From an uncultured Oscillospiraceae bacterium (GTDB lineage: Bacteria; Bacillota; Clostridia; Oscillospirales; Oscillospiraceae), in contig CAAEKI010000060.1 in the NCBI GenBank assembly GCA_900756495.1, forward strand, positions 1 to 6,749: a DNA stretch of 6,749 bases, read 5' to 3'. The notes under the pieces are model-generated. The model saw only the letters and a list, made by a program, of their open reading frames with translations, was not told the origin of the DNA and made no database searches. How positions within the stretch are numbered: the stretch's first letter is position 1; each line of letters begins with the position of its first letter. This document shows positions 1 through 5,925 of this stretch, in pieces. The position numbers and the translations under genes are program-made.

Positions 1-903
1 ACCGGCGGCAAACATCAGCAAAATGTGACCATGGAGGAGTTCAAGGCCCGTGTCGAGGAGGCCTCCGGCGGGGCCATCACGGTGGAGCTCTACCCCACCA
101 GCCAGCTGGGCACCGCGGCCCAGATGATTGAGGGCGTGCAGAACGGTACCATTGAGGGCGTACTTATCCCCTCCTCCTACTTCGCCTCCTATGCGCCCGC
201 AATCGCTATTCTGGACCTGCCGTTCCTGTTCGCACCTGACGGAACTGCAGCCAGCCAGGCCCAGGCCCTCCTCTCCGCCGGCACCAGCCTGGACGACTAC
301 CTGTACGACTACGGGTTCACCGTGGGCGGCTGGCTGCTGGGCGGCAACAGCTATATTTTGTCCACCTTCCCCATCGAGGAGATGAGCGATTTGTCGGGCC
401 GTACGATGTGGACGCTGCCGTCCTCCACCCTCCAGGCATCTCTCTCCGCCTACGGAGCCTCCGCCTCCGCCCTGGATCCCGGCGACGTAGCCGTGGCCCT
501 GCAGAACGGTACCATTGACGGCGTGCTCAACGACTGTACCTTCTGGTACACCCAGGGCCTGTATGAGAGCGCCAAGAACATCAACCTCTGCCCCGCCGGC
601 GCCTTTGTCAACTGCTTCTTCTTCAGTGCGGACTGGATGGACGGACTGCCCCAGAATGTCCAGGACCTGCTCCTCACCACCGCCCGCGAGGTGGTCGACG
701 ACTACGAGGTGGACTACATGACCCAGTACTCCCAGGATGCCATGGACGCCATGGTGGAGGCTGGCTGCACCTTGGTGGAGCCCAGCGCGGAGCTTCTGGC
801 CGAAATGGAAGCCGCCACCGCCCCCCTGCATGAGAGCTTCAAGGCTACCAACAGCGACTGCGCCGCCATTTACGACGAGTTTGTCGCGCTGCTCAACCAG
901 TAA
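1..903 (+). CDS. dctP: TRAP transporter solute-binding protein (DctP family), 5' truncated by window edge
   Basis: Extracytoplasmic substrate-binding subunit of a tripartite ATP-independent periplasmic (TRAP) transporter; in a Gram-positive cell it would be a membrane-anchored lipoprotein that passes ligand to the DctQM membrane unit. The frame is open from base 1, and the first visible residues (HQQNVTMEEFKARVEEASGG) are the usual DctP sequence near the start of the mature domain, so signal peptide and lipobox lie outside the window. The GTG at 25 is internal, not the real start. Visible are 300 residues of a family usually about 330-350 long. Family hallmarks: 'VELYPTSQLG', a lobe-1 QNGTIEGV segment, 'LDLPFLF', and a lobe-2 segment ending ALQNGTIDGV. 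At visible residue 137 (codon 409-411) the motif reads 'SGRTMWT', where the family normally has G-L-K-I-R-T, so the carboxylate-binding Arg seems replaced by Trp. It is followed by dctQ and dctM. Ligand unknown; family assignment is firm. Confidence 0.94.
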   Translation, partial: TGGKHQQNVTMEEFKARVEEASGGAITVELYPTSQLGTAAQMIEGVQNGTIEGVLIPSSYFASYAPAIAILDLPFLFAPDGTAASQAQALLSAGTSLDDYLYDYGFTVGGWLLGGNSYILSTFPIEEMSDLSGRTMWTLPSSTLQASLSAYGASASALDPGDVAVALQNGTIDGVLNDCTFWYTQGLYESAKNINLCPAGAFVNCFFFSADWMDGLPQNVQDLLLTTAREVVDDYEVDYMTQYSQDAMDAMVEAGCTLVEPSAELLAEMEAATAPLHESFKATNSDCAAIYDEFVALLNQ

Positions 904-971
904 ACCCGCTTTGCCGGGCGTGCAGGGGCGTCCCCGCTCCCGCCCGCCCGGCCTGGAAAGGAGAAATCCCC
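904..971 (+). other. GC-rich nested inverted repeats between dctP and dctQ
   Basis: This 68-base spacer holds an outer inverted repeat, gccgggcg (913-920) with cgcccggc (945-952), enclosing a small hairpin gggg-cgt-cccc (925-935). No T-run follows, so it does not look like a full rho-independent terminator. Stable hairpins after a binding-protein gene are known in other transporter operons to protect the upstream mRNA or to lower downstream expression, giving more binding protein than membrane subunits. That role here is inference. The dctQ ribosome-binding site (AAAGGAG, 957-963) lies just after the structure. Confidence 0.55.
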
Positions 972-1460
972 GTGCAGTTATGTCTGAAAGTGTCCCGCCA
1001 TGTGACAGGGGCCCTCTTCGCAGTGTCTGCCGTTCTCATTGCCCTGGCCACCGCGCTGGCTACCATCAACACTGTCGCCCGTTTTTTCACCGGCGGCTTT
1101 ACCTGGTCGGAGGAACTGTGCACCTATTGCGTCGTGCTCATGGTCTACCTGGCCATGCCCTACCTGGAGCGGGCCGGAGATCAGCTGTGCATTACCGCCA
1201 TCGACCTGTGGGTCAAAGGTGAGCGCGCCCAGCGGATCCTCAGCTACATCCGCGGCATTATCACCAGCGCTGCCATGCTGGTGCTGGGCTACTACGGCGT
1301 CGATGTGATGCTCAAGGCCTTTAAGCGCCACCAGGTGACCTATGTGCTGCAGCTGCCCAGAGGCGGCCTGTACGCCATCGTCCTGGTGTGCATCTTTGTG
1401 GCTGTGGCCGCTTGGGTTGTTCTGATGCTCTGCAAAAAGGGGGAATTCGACGATGCTTGA
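972..1460 (+). CDS. dctQ: TRAP transporter small permease subunit (DctQ family)
   Basis: Small integral membrane subunit of the TRAP transporter, which pairs with DctM to form the ion-coupled permease that accepts ligand from the binding protein. The 162-residue product has the usual DctQ length and four hydrophobic segments at about residues 12-34, 49-68, 92-113 and 133-154. The conserved 'FTWSEEL' motif after the first membrane helix (residues 43-49) is diagnostic of DctQ. The start is GTG at 972, supported by AAAGGAG at 957-963 with 8 bases of spacing; the nearby ATG at 979 is out of frame. The 3' end overlaps the dctM start by 8 bp, indicating translational coupling. Function and family are clear; the substrate cannot be told from this subunit. 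Confidence 0.93.
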   Translation: MQLCLKVSRHVTGALFAVSAVLIALATALATINTVARFFTGGFTWSEELCTYCVVLMVYLAMPYLERAGDQLCITAIDLWVKGERAQRILSYIRGIITSAAMLVLGYYGVDVMLKAFKRHQVTYVLQLPRGGLYAIVLVCIFVAVAAWVVLMLCKKGEFDDA

Positions 1461-2730
1461 GGTTCTGATTCCCGCTCTCATCATCCTGATTGGACTCTCC
1501 CTGCTGAAGGTACCCATCTATATCTCGGTCTTCTGTTCGGCTATTTATCTGCAGCTCTTTGTCAATCACATGTCCCTGAGCAGCCTGTTTACCGGCTTTT
1601 TCGAGGCCATGACCAAGAACAGCCTGCTGGCTGTGCCCTTCTTCATGGTGGCCGGCAGCATTATCGCCGCCAGCAGCCTGGGCACCCGGCTGATCAACGT
1701 CTGCATTGAGCTGCTCAAAAGCGTCCGGGGCGGGCTCCCCATCGCCTGTGTGATAGCCAACGCCATCTTCGGCGCCATCTCCGGCTCCGGCCCGGCGGCC
1801 ACCGCCACCTTCGGCAAGGTGGCGTTCAAGCCACTGTCTGACCACCACGGCGAGAGCATGGCCCTGGGTATCATTACCTCCTCGGCCTGCCTGTCCACCA
1901 TCATTCCCCCCAGCATCACCATGATCATCTACGGCGTGGCCACTGAGACCTCCATCACCCAACTCTTCATGGCCGGAGTGCTCCCCGGGGTCTTCATCGT
2001 CATCGTGATCGGCGCCTACCTGGTGATCCGGTGCAAGCGGCGGCCCGGCGAGGAGCGGGAGCGCTTCTCCGCCTCCGGCTTCGCCAAGGCGTTCTGGAAG
2101 GGCATCCCCGTGCTGCTCCTCCCCGTGATAGTGCTGGGCAGCGTGTACACCGGCTTCTGCACCCCCACCGAGTCCGGCGCCCTGGCCGCCGCCTATTCCT
2201 TTGTCGTAGCGGTCTTCGGTACCCGGGACATCAAGCCCCGGCAGCTGCTGAGCATCTTCAAGGATTCCGGCCGCACCACCGCCCAGGTCTTCCTGCTGAT
2301 CGCAGCCAGCACTGTCTTCGCACAGGCCATCACCGTGGCCCAGGTTCCGGCCGCCGTCACCGCGGCCTTCAGCGGCATGAGCCAGGTGCAGTTCCTGCTG
2401 ATGCTCAACATCCTGCTGCTCATCGTGGGCTGCTTCTTTGACACCAGCGCCGCCATCCTGATCCTCGCCCCCATCCTGCTGCCCACCGCCCTGGGCCTCA
2501 ACATCCATCCCCTGCACCTGGGCATGGTTTTCGTGGTCAACCTGGCTATCGGCCTGTTCACGCCCCCCTTTGGCCTGAATATCTTCGTGGCCCAGAGCGT
2601 ACTCAAGCGCCCCATGGGAGCTATTTCCAAGGCCTGCGTTCCCTTCATCATCCTCTACATCATCAGTGTGCTCGTTATCTCCTATGTCCCCGCGCTGACC
2701 ACTACCCTGCCCACCCTGCTTCTGGGATAG
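1453..2730 (+). CDS. dctM: TRAP transporter large permease subunit (DctM family)
   Basis: Large membrane subunit that forms the transport pathway of the TRAP system and moves substrate across the cytoplasmic membrane using an ion (usually Na+) gradient. The 425 residues match the usual DctM length. The protein is hydrophobic nearly throughout, with about a dozen membrane segments including re-entrant hairpins. Family signatures: 'PFFMVAGSII' near residue 56, the glycine-rich 'AISGSGPAATATFGK' near 110-124, 'IIPPSITMIIYG' near 150-161, 'TPTESGALAAAYS' in the second half, and 'TPPFGLNIFV' near the C terminus. ATG at 1453 lies within the dctQ 3' end, preceded by a G-rich Shine-Dalgarno (AAGGGGGAA, about 1437-1445). 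Sense and antisense frames are both open here because of high GC; conserved motifs identify the + strand as real. It belongs to the dctPQM unit, with the enzyme gene 82 bp downstream. Confidence 0.97.
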   Translation: MLEVLIPALIILIGLSLLKVPIYISVFCSAIYLQLFVNHMSLSSLFTGFFEAMTKNSLLAVPFFMVAGSIIAASSLGTRLINVCIELLKSVRGGLPIACVIANAIFGAISGSGPAATATFGKVAFKPLSDHHGESMALGIITSSACLSTIIPPSITMIIYGVATETSITQLFMAGVLPGVFIVIVIGAYLVIRCKRRPGEERERFSASGFAKAFWKGIPVLLLPVIVLGSVYTGFCTPTESGALAAAYSFVVAVFGTRDIKPRQLLSIFKDSGRTTAQVFLLIAASTVFAQAITVAQVPAAVTAAFSGMSQVQFLLMLNILLLIVGCFFDTSAAILILAPILLPTALGLNIHPLHLGMVFVVNLAIGLFTPPFGLNIFVAQSVLKRPMGAISKACVPFIILYIISVLVISYVPALTTTLPTLLLG

Positions 2731-2812
2731 CTGATTTCCCTATGGGAATATATTTCTTGTCCGTTGCGGCAGGCGTGGGACAAGTTCAGTCTAATTTTGG
2801 AGAATACATAAT
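2731..2812 (+). promoter_or_regulatory. dctM-amidohydrolase spacer with two dyads and a ribosome-binding site
   Basis: This 82-base gap holds a perfect short palindrome, ttccc-tat-gggaa (2736-2748), followed by the AT-rich stretch tatatttctt, and then a 7-bp inverted repeat, cttgtcc (2756-2762) and ggacaag (2778-2784), with 15 bases between the arms. The ribosome-binding site GGAG (2799-2802) lies 10 bases before the enzyme's ATG. The dyads could be an operator, a weak attenuator, or mRNA hairpins that set enzyme level. I found no convincing -35/-10 pair, so an internal promoter is possible but unproven. Confidence 0.4.
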
Positions 2813-3814
2813 ATGAAGCGAATTGACTTCGAGAACCACTTCTATGATCAGAGCCTCATTGATGCTCTGACAGCACGGACCGAGCCGCCTTATTACCGCA
2901 GGGAGACCGACCTCATCACATGGAGCGATTCCATTACAATGCCCCAGGGCATCCTCCTGAAACGGCTGCTCGATGTGGACGGGGGCCGGCTGGCGCTCAT
3001 GGACCAACTGGGAATTGACTGTGCTGTTCTAAGCTGTTCCCCCGGCGCAGAGCAGCTGGACACAGACGAGAGCGTCCGGATCTGCCGCGCGACCAACGAC
3101 GCACTCCATGCTCTGACCAGGAAATATCCCGGCCGCTATCTGGGCAGCGCTATCCTTCCGGTGAAAGATGTCCCCGCAGCCATGTCTGAATTGGAGCGAT
3201 GCGTCCGGGATTTGGGCTTCGTGGCCTGGCATACCCACTCCAACTATGGCGCTACTTCTCCTGACGACCCGCGCTACCGGCCCTTGTTTAAAAAGGCGGC
3301 TGAGCTGGGGGTATATGTCTATCTCCACCCCCAACTCGCCAACGCCTCCCGGGTGGATGACTGCGGCTTCCCTGTCGCGGGGCCCGGCCTCGGCTTTACA
3401 ATGGATACCATTACCACATTGACCCGCATGATTGTGGGGGGCCTGTTTGACGAGATTCCCAATTTGAACCTTATGCTCGGACATCTGGGGGAGGCGCTGC
3501 CCTTCCTCCTGGAGCGGATGGACAACAGGCTGAAGTTCCTGCCCAACGCCAAGGCCAAAAACAAACGGGATTTCAGCTACTATTTCCACCATAATATTTA
3601 CGTTACCACCAGCGGCAATATGTCGCCGGAAGCCTTTGAATGCACCCGGCGCGTACTGGGCCTGGATCGTATCCTTTTCGGCAGCGATTACCCCTTTGAA
3701 AATGCCGGCGACATGGTGAAATTCGTGGATCAGCTTCCTCTGACGGAGGGGGAGCGCCAGGCGCTTTATGAGGATAACGCGAAAAAGCTGGGAGTAAGGG
3801 CGGAGAGCTGCTGA
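2813..3814 (+). CDS. amidohydrolase-2 / ACMSD-family metalloenzyme, probable (aromatic) acid decarboxylase
   Basis: Predicted cytoplasmic TIM-barrel metalloenzyme of the amidohydrolase_2 family (ACMSD, gamma-resorcylate decarboxylase, 5-carboxyvanillate decarboxylase and relatives), which mostly carry out non-oxidative decarboxylation and less often hydrolysis. Length, 333 residues, is normal. Strand 1 reads 'DFENHF', giving E7-x-H9 instead of the HxH of ACMSD itself; E-x-H is what gamma-resorcylate decarboxylase uses (Glu8/His10). Other expected metal or catalytic residues are present: H172 in 'YLHPQ', H224 in 'LGHLGE' and D292 in 'FGSDYPFE'. No signal peptide or membrane segment. ATG at 2813 has GGAG 10 bases upstream. 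It sits last in the TRAP unit and before a strong terminator, suggesting it acts on the imported compound or a product of it. The exact substrate is not deducible; a hydrolase of a small cyclic or lactone compound is the main alternative. Confidence 0.92.
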   Translation: MKRIDFENHFYDQSLIDALTARTEPPYYRRETDLITWSDSITMPQGILLKRLLDVDGGRLALMDQLGIDCAVLSCSPGAEQLDTDESVRICRATNDALHALTRKYPGRYLGSAILPVKDVPAAMSELERCVRDLGFVAWHTHSNYGATSPDDPRYRPLFKKAAELGVYVYLHPQLANASRVDDCGFPVAGPGLGFTMDTITTLTRMIVGGLFDEIPNLNLMLGHLGEALPFLLERMDNRLKFLPNAKAKNKRDFSYYFHHNIYVTTSGNMSPEAFECTRRVLGLDRILFGSDYPFENAGDMVKFVDQLPLTEGERQALYEDNAKKLGVRAESC

Positions 3815-3850
3815 CTCACCCCCAATACCTACACACATTCCGCCTGATCA

Positions 3851-3889
3851 AGGAGACAGGCTGGCCGGCAGCCAGCCTGTCTCCTGCTT
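3851..3889 (+). terminator. rho-independent terminator after the amidohydrolase gene
   Basis: A perfect 15-bp stem, aggagacaggctggc (3851-3865) and gccagcctgtctcct (3871-3885), with a 5-base loop cggca, followed by gcttt. It starts 37 bp after the enzyme's stop codon and ends about 45 bp before the end of the convergent regulator gene. The T-run is short (3 T), but the stem is very strong. It probably ends the TRAP/enzyme transcript and may also block read-through from the opposite strand. Confidence 0.8.
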
Positions 3890-3934
3890 TATGAGCATGT
3901 GTCTGAGCATGTCCAACTATGCGAATGAACCGGC

Positions 3935-5506
3935 CTACGACAATAAATCCATGGCCTTGTAGGAGAGCAGCAGGCGCAGACGGGTTTCCGGGTCGCCGAG
4001 TTCCACGCCTAACTGCTTGCTCAGACGTTCCACATGGTAAATTACGTTATTGCGGTGCATATGCAGCGTGCGTGCCGTATCGCTCGGCCGGCACTCATTA
4101 ATTAAATAGGTATACAGGAGCTTGGCGTACTCTGTGTGCTTTTGCACATCCTGCTCTTTAATTGCCAGGAGCTGACCGTCACACAGGCTTTCCATCTGGA
4201 CCTGTTGGGCACAGGCCGTAAGAAGATGGTAAATATAGTAGTCCCGATAATCAAACATCCGCCCGTCGCCTGTGTCGATGACCTCGACGCCCTTCTGCTG
4301 CAGTTCCCGGCCAATCTCAATGGCCGCTGTGGTCTGCACATAGGCATCGCAGATCGAAGGAAGTGAGCGGAACATCGTGCTCACTCCGCAATATGCCTTG
4401 TAAAAATCCAAAAAATCCCTCAGACGTTCAAACTGGCTGTTTTTCCGGGCCACCGCCTGCTGATACTTACTCTCATAATTCATCAGCATAACAATATGAT
4501 TTCCGTAGATAAACGGACGGGATTCCGGAAAGATAATCAGAAGCTGCTCCAGCACATAGCTAAGCGAGGTGTTCTCCTCATCTTCAAAAATGACCTTCAC
4601 GAGCTGGTATTCGGAATCGCGCCGCAGACCCACGCAGTGGAGACGCTCCTCAATGTCCTCAGATTTGATCTTTTTCTCAATCAGCTCTGCCAGCACATAC
4701 TCATACATATATTTATTGATGCTGCTGGAGGAATAGTGGTTGTGCAGGTACATCTCCACACTTTCAGAGAGCAGATTGAAGCGCTCCTCCAAACTTTTGG
4801 TGGGAAGATGGTTGCTGCAGATCATACGCAGATATGCATATGGAACGCCGTTCATATAAAAGGTTTTTGTCATAGTCTGATAGCACGTCATTTGGGGGAA
4901 CGGAAATTCAATTTCAGTTACGCTGGCCTTTTTGATGCTGTCCACCTGGCGGTTTTTGGTCAGACGCTCAATGACTGGTCTGGTGTGATAGCCCCGCAGG
5001 ATCAGACCATTGTATACCTCGTCGTCCGTCTTCATATGTCTGGTATAGGCCAGCAGCTTGAAACTCAGATCGACCAGCACAATGGGGTTTCCGATCATGT
5101 TTTCACTCAGATCCAACAACTCCTGCACGTCATTGTTCTGAATGAGGGAGATATGCATGTTCTGATGCCACTCCCGCACATCGGTGAACAGGCTCTGCAC
5201 GGTGTTGAAAACCTCGGCCAAACTGATGGAGCTGTTTTCCAGCACCACAAACCGGCGTCCCTGGAGGCGCTCATTCAGACCGGGCAGCCCCCGGTGGATA
5301 CATAAAAAGCAGCAGCCGCTGGTAATTGCTTCGCCGGTCAGCTCCTGGCTGTTGCAGATATAGATATTCTCCGGAGAGAGACCTTTGCTGTCCCGTTCAT
5401 ACAGGCGCAGGCCACTGAAAAACAAATTTTCCGTATCCGGAAATAAACGCTCCGGCTGATACGATGCCAGACTGTCCAAAATCATATTAATAGAGATTTT
5501 CAGCAT
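3935..5506 (-). CDS. PucR/CdaR-type transcriptional regulator (C-terminal HTH_30-like domain)
   Basis: Cytoplasmic DNA-binding regulator of the PucR/CdaR group, which controls catabolic genes for purines, diacids and other small metabolites. The last ~64 residues (about 460-523) form the typical C-terminal helix-turn-helix: 'LINECRPSDTARTLHMHRN', then NVIYHVERL and a GDPETRLRLLLSY-type tail. The N-terminal ~100 residues weakly resemble the PucR sensor domain ('ENIYICNSQELTG'), and the middle ('PIVLVDLSFKLLAYTR') looks like a GAF/PAS-like sensor; these two calls are tentative. I chose the ATG at 5506 (523 residues) because AGGGAG ends six bases before it; the ATG at 5521 (528 residues) has only a poorly placed GAGAGA upstream. 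The gene converges on the TRAP/enzyme unit and has visibly lower GC than dctPQM, hinting at separate ancestry. It is the likely local regulator, by position only. Confidence 0.9.
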   Translation of the reverse strand: MLKISINMILDSLASYQPERLFPDTENLFFSGLRLYERDSKGLSPENIYICNSQELTGEAITSGCCFLCIHRGLPGLNERLQGRRFVVLENSSISLAEVFNTVQSLFTDVREWHQNMHISLIQNNDVQELLDLSENMIGNPIVLVDLSFKLLAYTRHMKTDDEVYNGLILRGYHTRPVIERLTKNRQVDSIKKASVTEIEFPFPQMTCYQTMTKTFYMNGVPYAYLRMICSNHLPTKSLEERFNLLSESVEMYLHNHYSSSSINKYMYEYVLAELIEKKIKSEDIEERLHCVGLRRDSEYQLVKVIFEDEENTSLSYVLEQLLIIFPESRPFIYGNHIVMLMNYESKYQQAVARKNSQFERLRDFLDFYKAYCGVSTMFRSLPSICDAYVQTTAAIEIGRELQQKGVEVIDTGDGRMFDYRDYYIYHLLTACAQQVQMESLCDGQLLAIKEQDVQKHTEYAKLLYTYLINECRPSDTARTLHMHRNNVIYHVERLSKQLGVELGDPETRLRLLLSYKAMDLLS

Positions 5507-5685
5507 ATACGGCTCCCTCATTTCGAGGTATTCTCTCAGGACTGTGGATGACGTCAGGACCGGGACACAAGCTATCTATCCCATTTCCCGGCCCGGCAGC
5601 CGTTCCGTCTATGGACTTCGAACAGGGCGGTTTTTGTGTTCTCTGTATACTTTGGTACAGCCCGAAAATGTGCTGAACTCGAATG
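5507..5685. promoter_or_regulatory. upstream region of the regulator gene, no clear promoter
   Basis: This 179-base gap lies between the regulator start and the end of the four-cysteine gene, both on the minus strand, so it should hold the regulator's promoter. I see no good sigma-A -35/-10 pair on the minus strand. Possible operator-like elements are the 8-bp palindrome TGACGTCA (5549-5556), 42 bases upstream of the chosen start, and the dyad ctgta-N8-tacag (5643-5660). The regulator's Shine-Dalgarno AGGGAG is at 5513-5518. No convincing terminator for the upstream four-cysteine gene was found. Confidence 0.35.
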
Positions 5686-5895
5686 CTATAAGACAAAATC
5701 CTCGTCTTTGAGCTTGCTGAAATCAGGGACAAGAGGTTTTGGGGGAACCCGTTTAAAGGGATCGTATTTAAAGGAACTGCAGGCATGCCCGGGCGCGACC
5801 ACGCCGCGCTTAATACACAGGATGGAGTCCTCGTCCAGCGGAGTGCCCCGATCACAGTAGGCACAGCGGGGTTCTATTTCTTTGGCGAACAGCAT
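5686..5895 (-). CDS. small four-cysteine protein of unknown function, downstream of ylbJ
   Basis: A 69-residue, probably cytoplasmic protein with cysteines at positions 11, 14, 27 and 39 (C-x2-C-x12-C-x11-C), a spacing that suggests a small zinc-binding knuckle. A basic/proline segment follows ('YDPFKRVPPKP', from residue 44), then an acidic tail ending 'LKDEDFVL'. I recognise the general type (MLFAKEIEPRCAYC start) as a conserved hypothetical protein of Clostridia/Oscillospiraceae, but know no assigned function. A strong ribosome-binding site, GGGAGGGA (about 5901-5908), precedes the ATG at 5895. The gene starts 30 bp after ylbJ on the same strand, so co-transcription is likely. Its product could be a nucleic-acid- or protein-binding adaptor; that is a guess from the cysteine pattern. 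Confidence 0.85.
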   Translation of the reverse strand: MLFAKEIEPRCAYCDRGTPLDEDSILCIKRGVVAPGHACSSFKYDPFKRVPPKPLVPDFSKLKDEDFVL

Positions 5896-5925
5896 GGCCG
5901 TCCCTCCCTTATGGCTTTGTAAAAA

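Noticed and set aside
978..1517. Minus-strand open frame (179 codons) antisense to dctQ
   Set aside because: Shadow frame opposite a well-supported DctQ gene; no domain and no suitable ribosome-binding site.
1321..2517. Long minus-strand open frame (398 codons) antisense to dctQ/dctM
   Set aside because: Its product is low-complexity, rich in G, D, H, Q and A with no recognisable domain, the usual antisense shadow of a GC-rich membrane protein gene. The + strand carries clear DctM motifs.
3029..3838. Minus-strand open frame (269 codons) antisense to the amidohydrolase
   Set aside because: The + frame has all the expected metal-ligand motifs; the antisense product matches nothing I recognise.
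3892..3912. Direct repeat tgagcatgt (3892-3900 and 3904-3912) after the terminator
   Set aside because: Only two 9-base copies, with no further units or mobile-element context; likely chance.
4496..5305. Plus-strand open frame (269 codons) antisense to the regulator
   Set aside because: The composition, rich in H, Q and L, is that of an antisense shadow; the minus-strand regulator has a clear HTH and ribosome-binding site.
5643..5660. TATACT/GTATAC-like -10 box near 5646
   Set aside because: No matching -35 element, and no gene starts downstream on the + strand; on the minus strand it is about 140 bases from the regulator start without a paired box.
5487..5864. Minus-strand open frame (125 codons) spanning the regulator's upstream gap
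   Set aside because: It overlaps the four-cysteine gene in another frame and the regulator start, shows no family features, and lacks a good ribosome-binding site.
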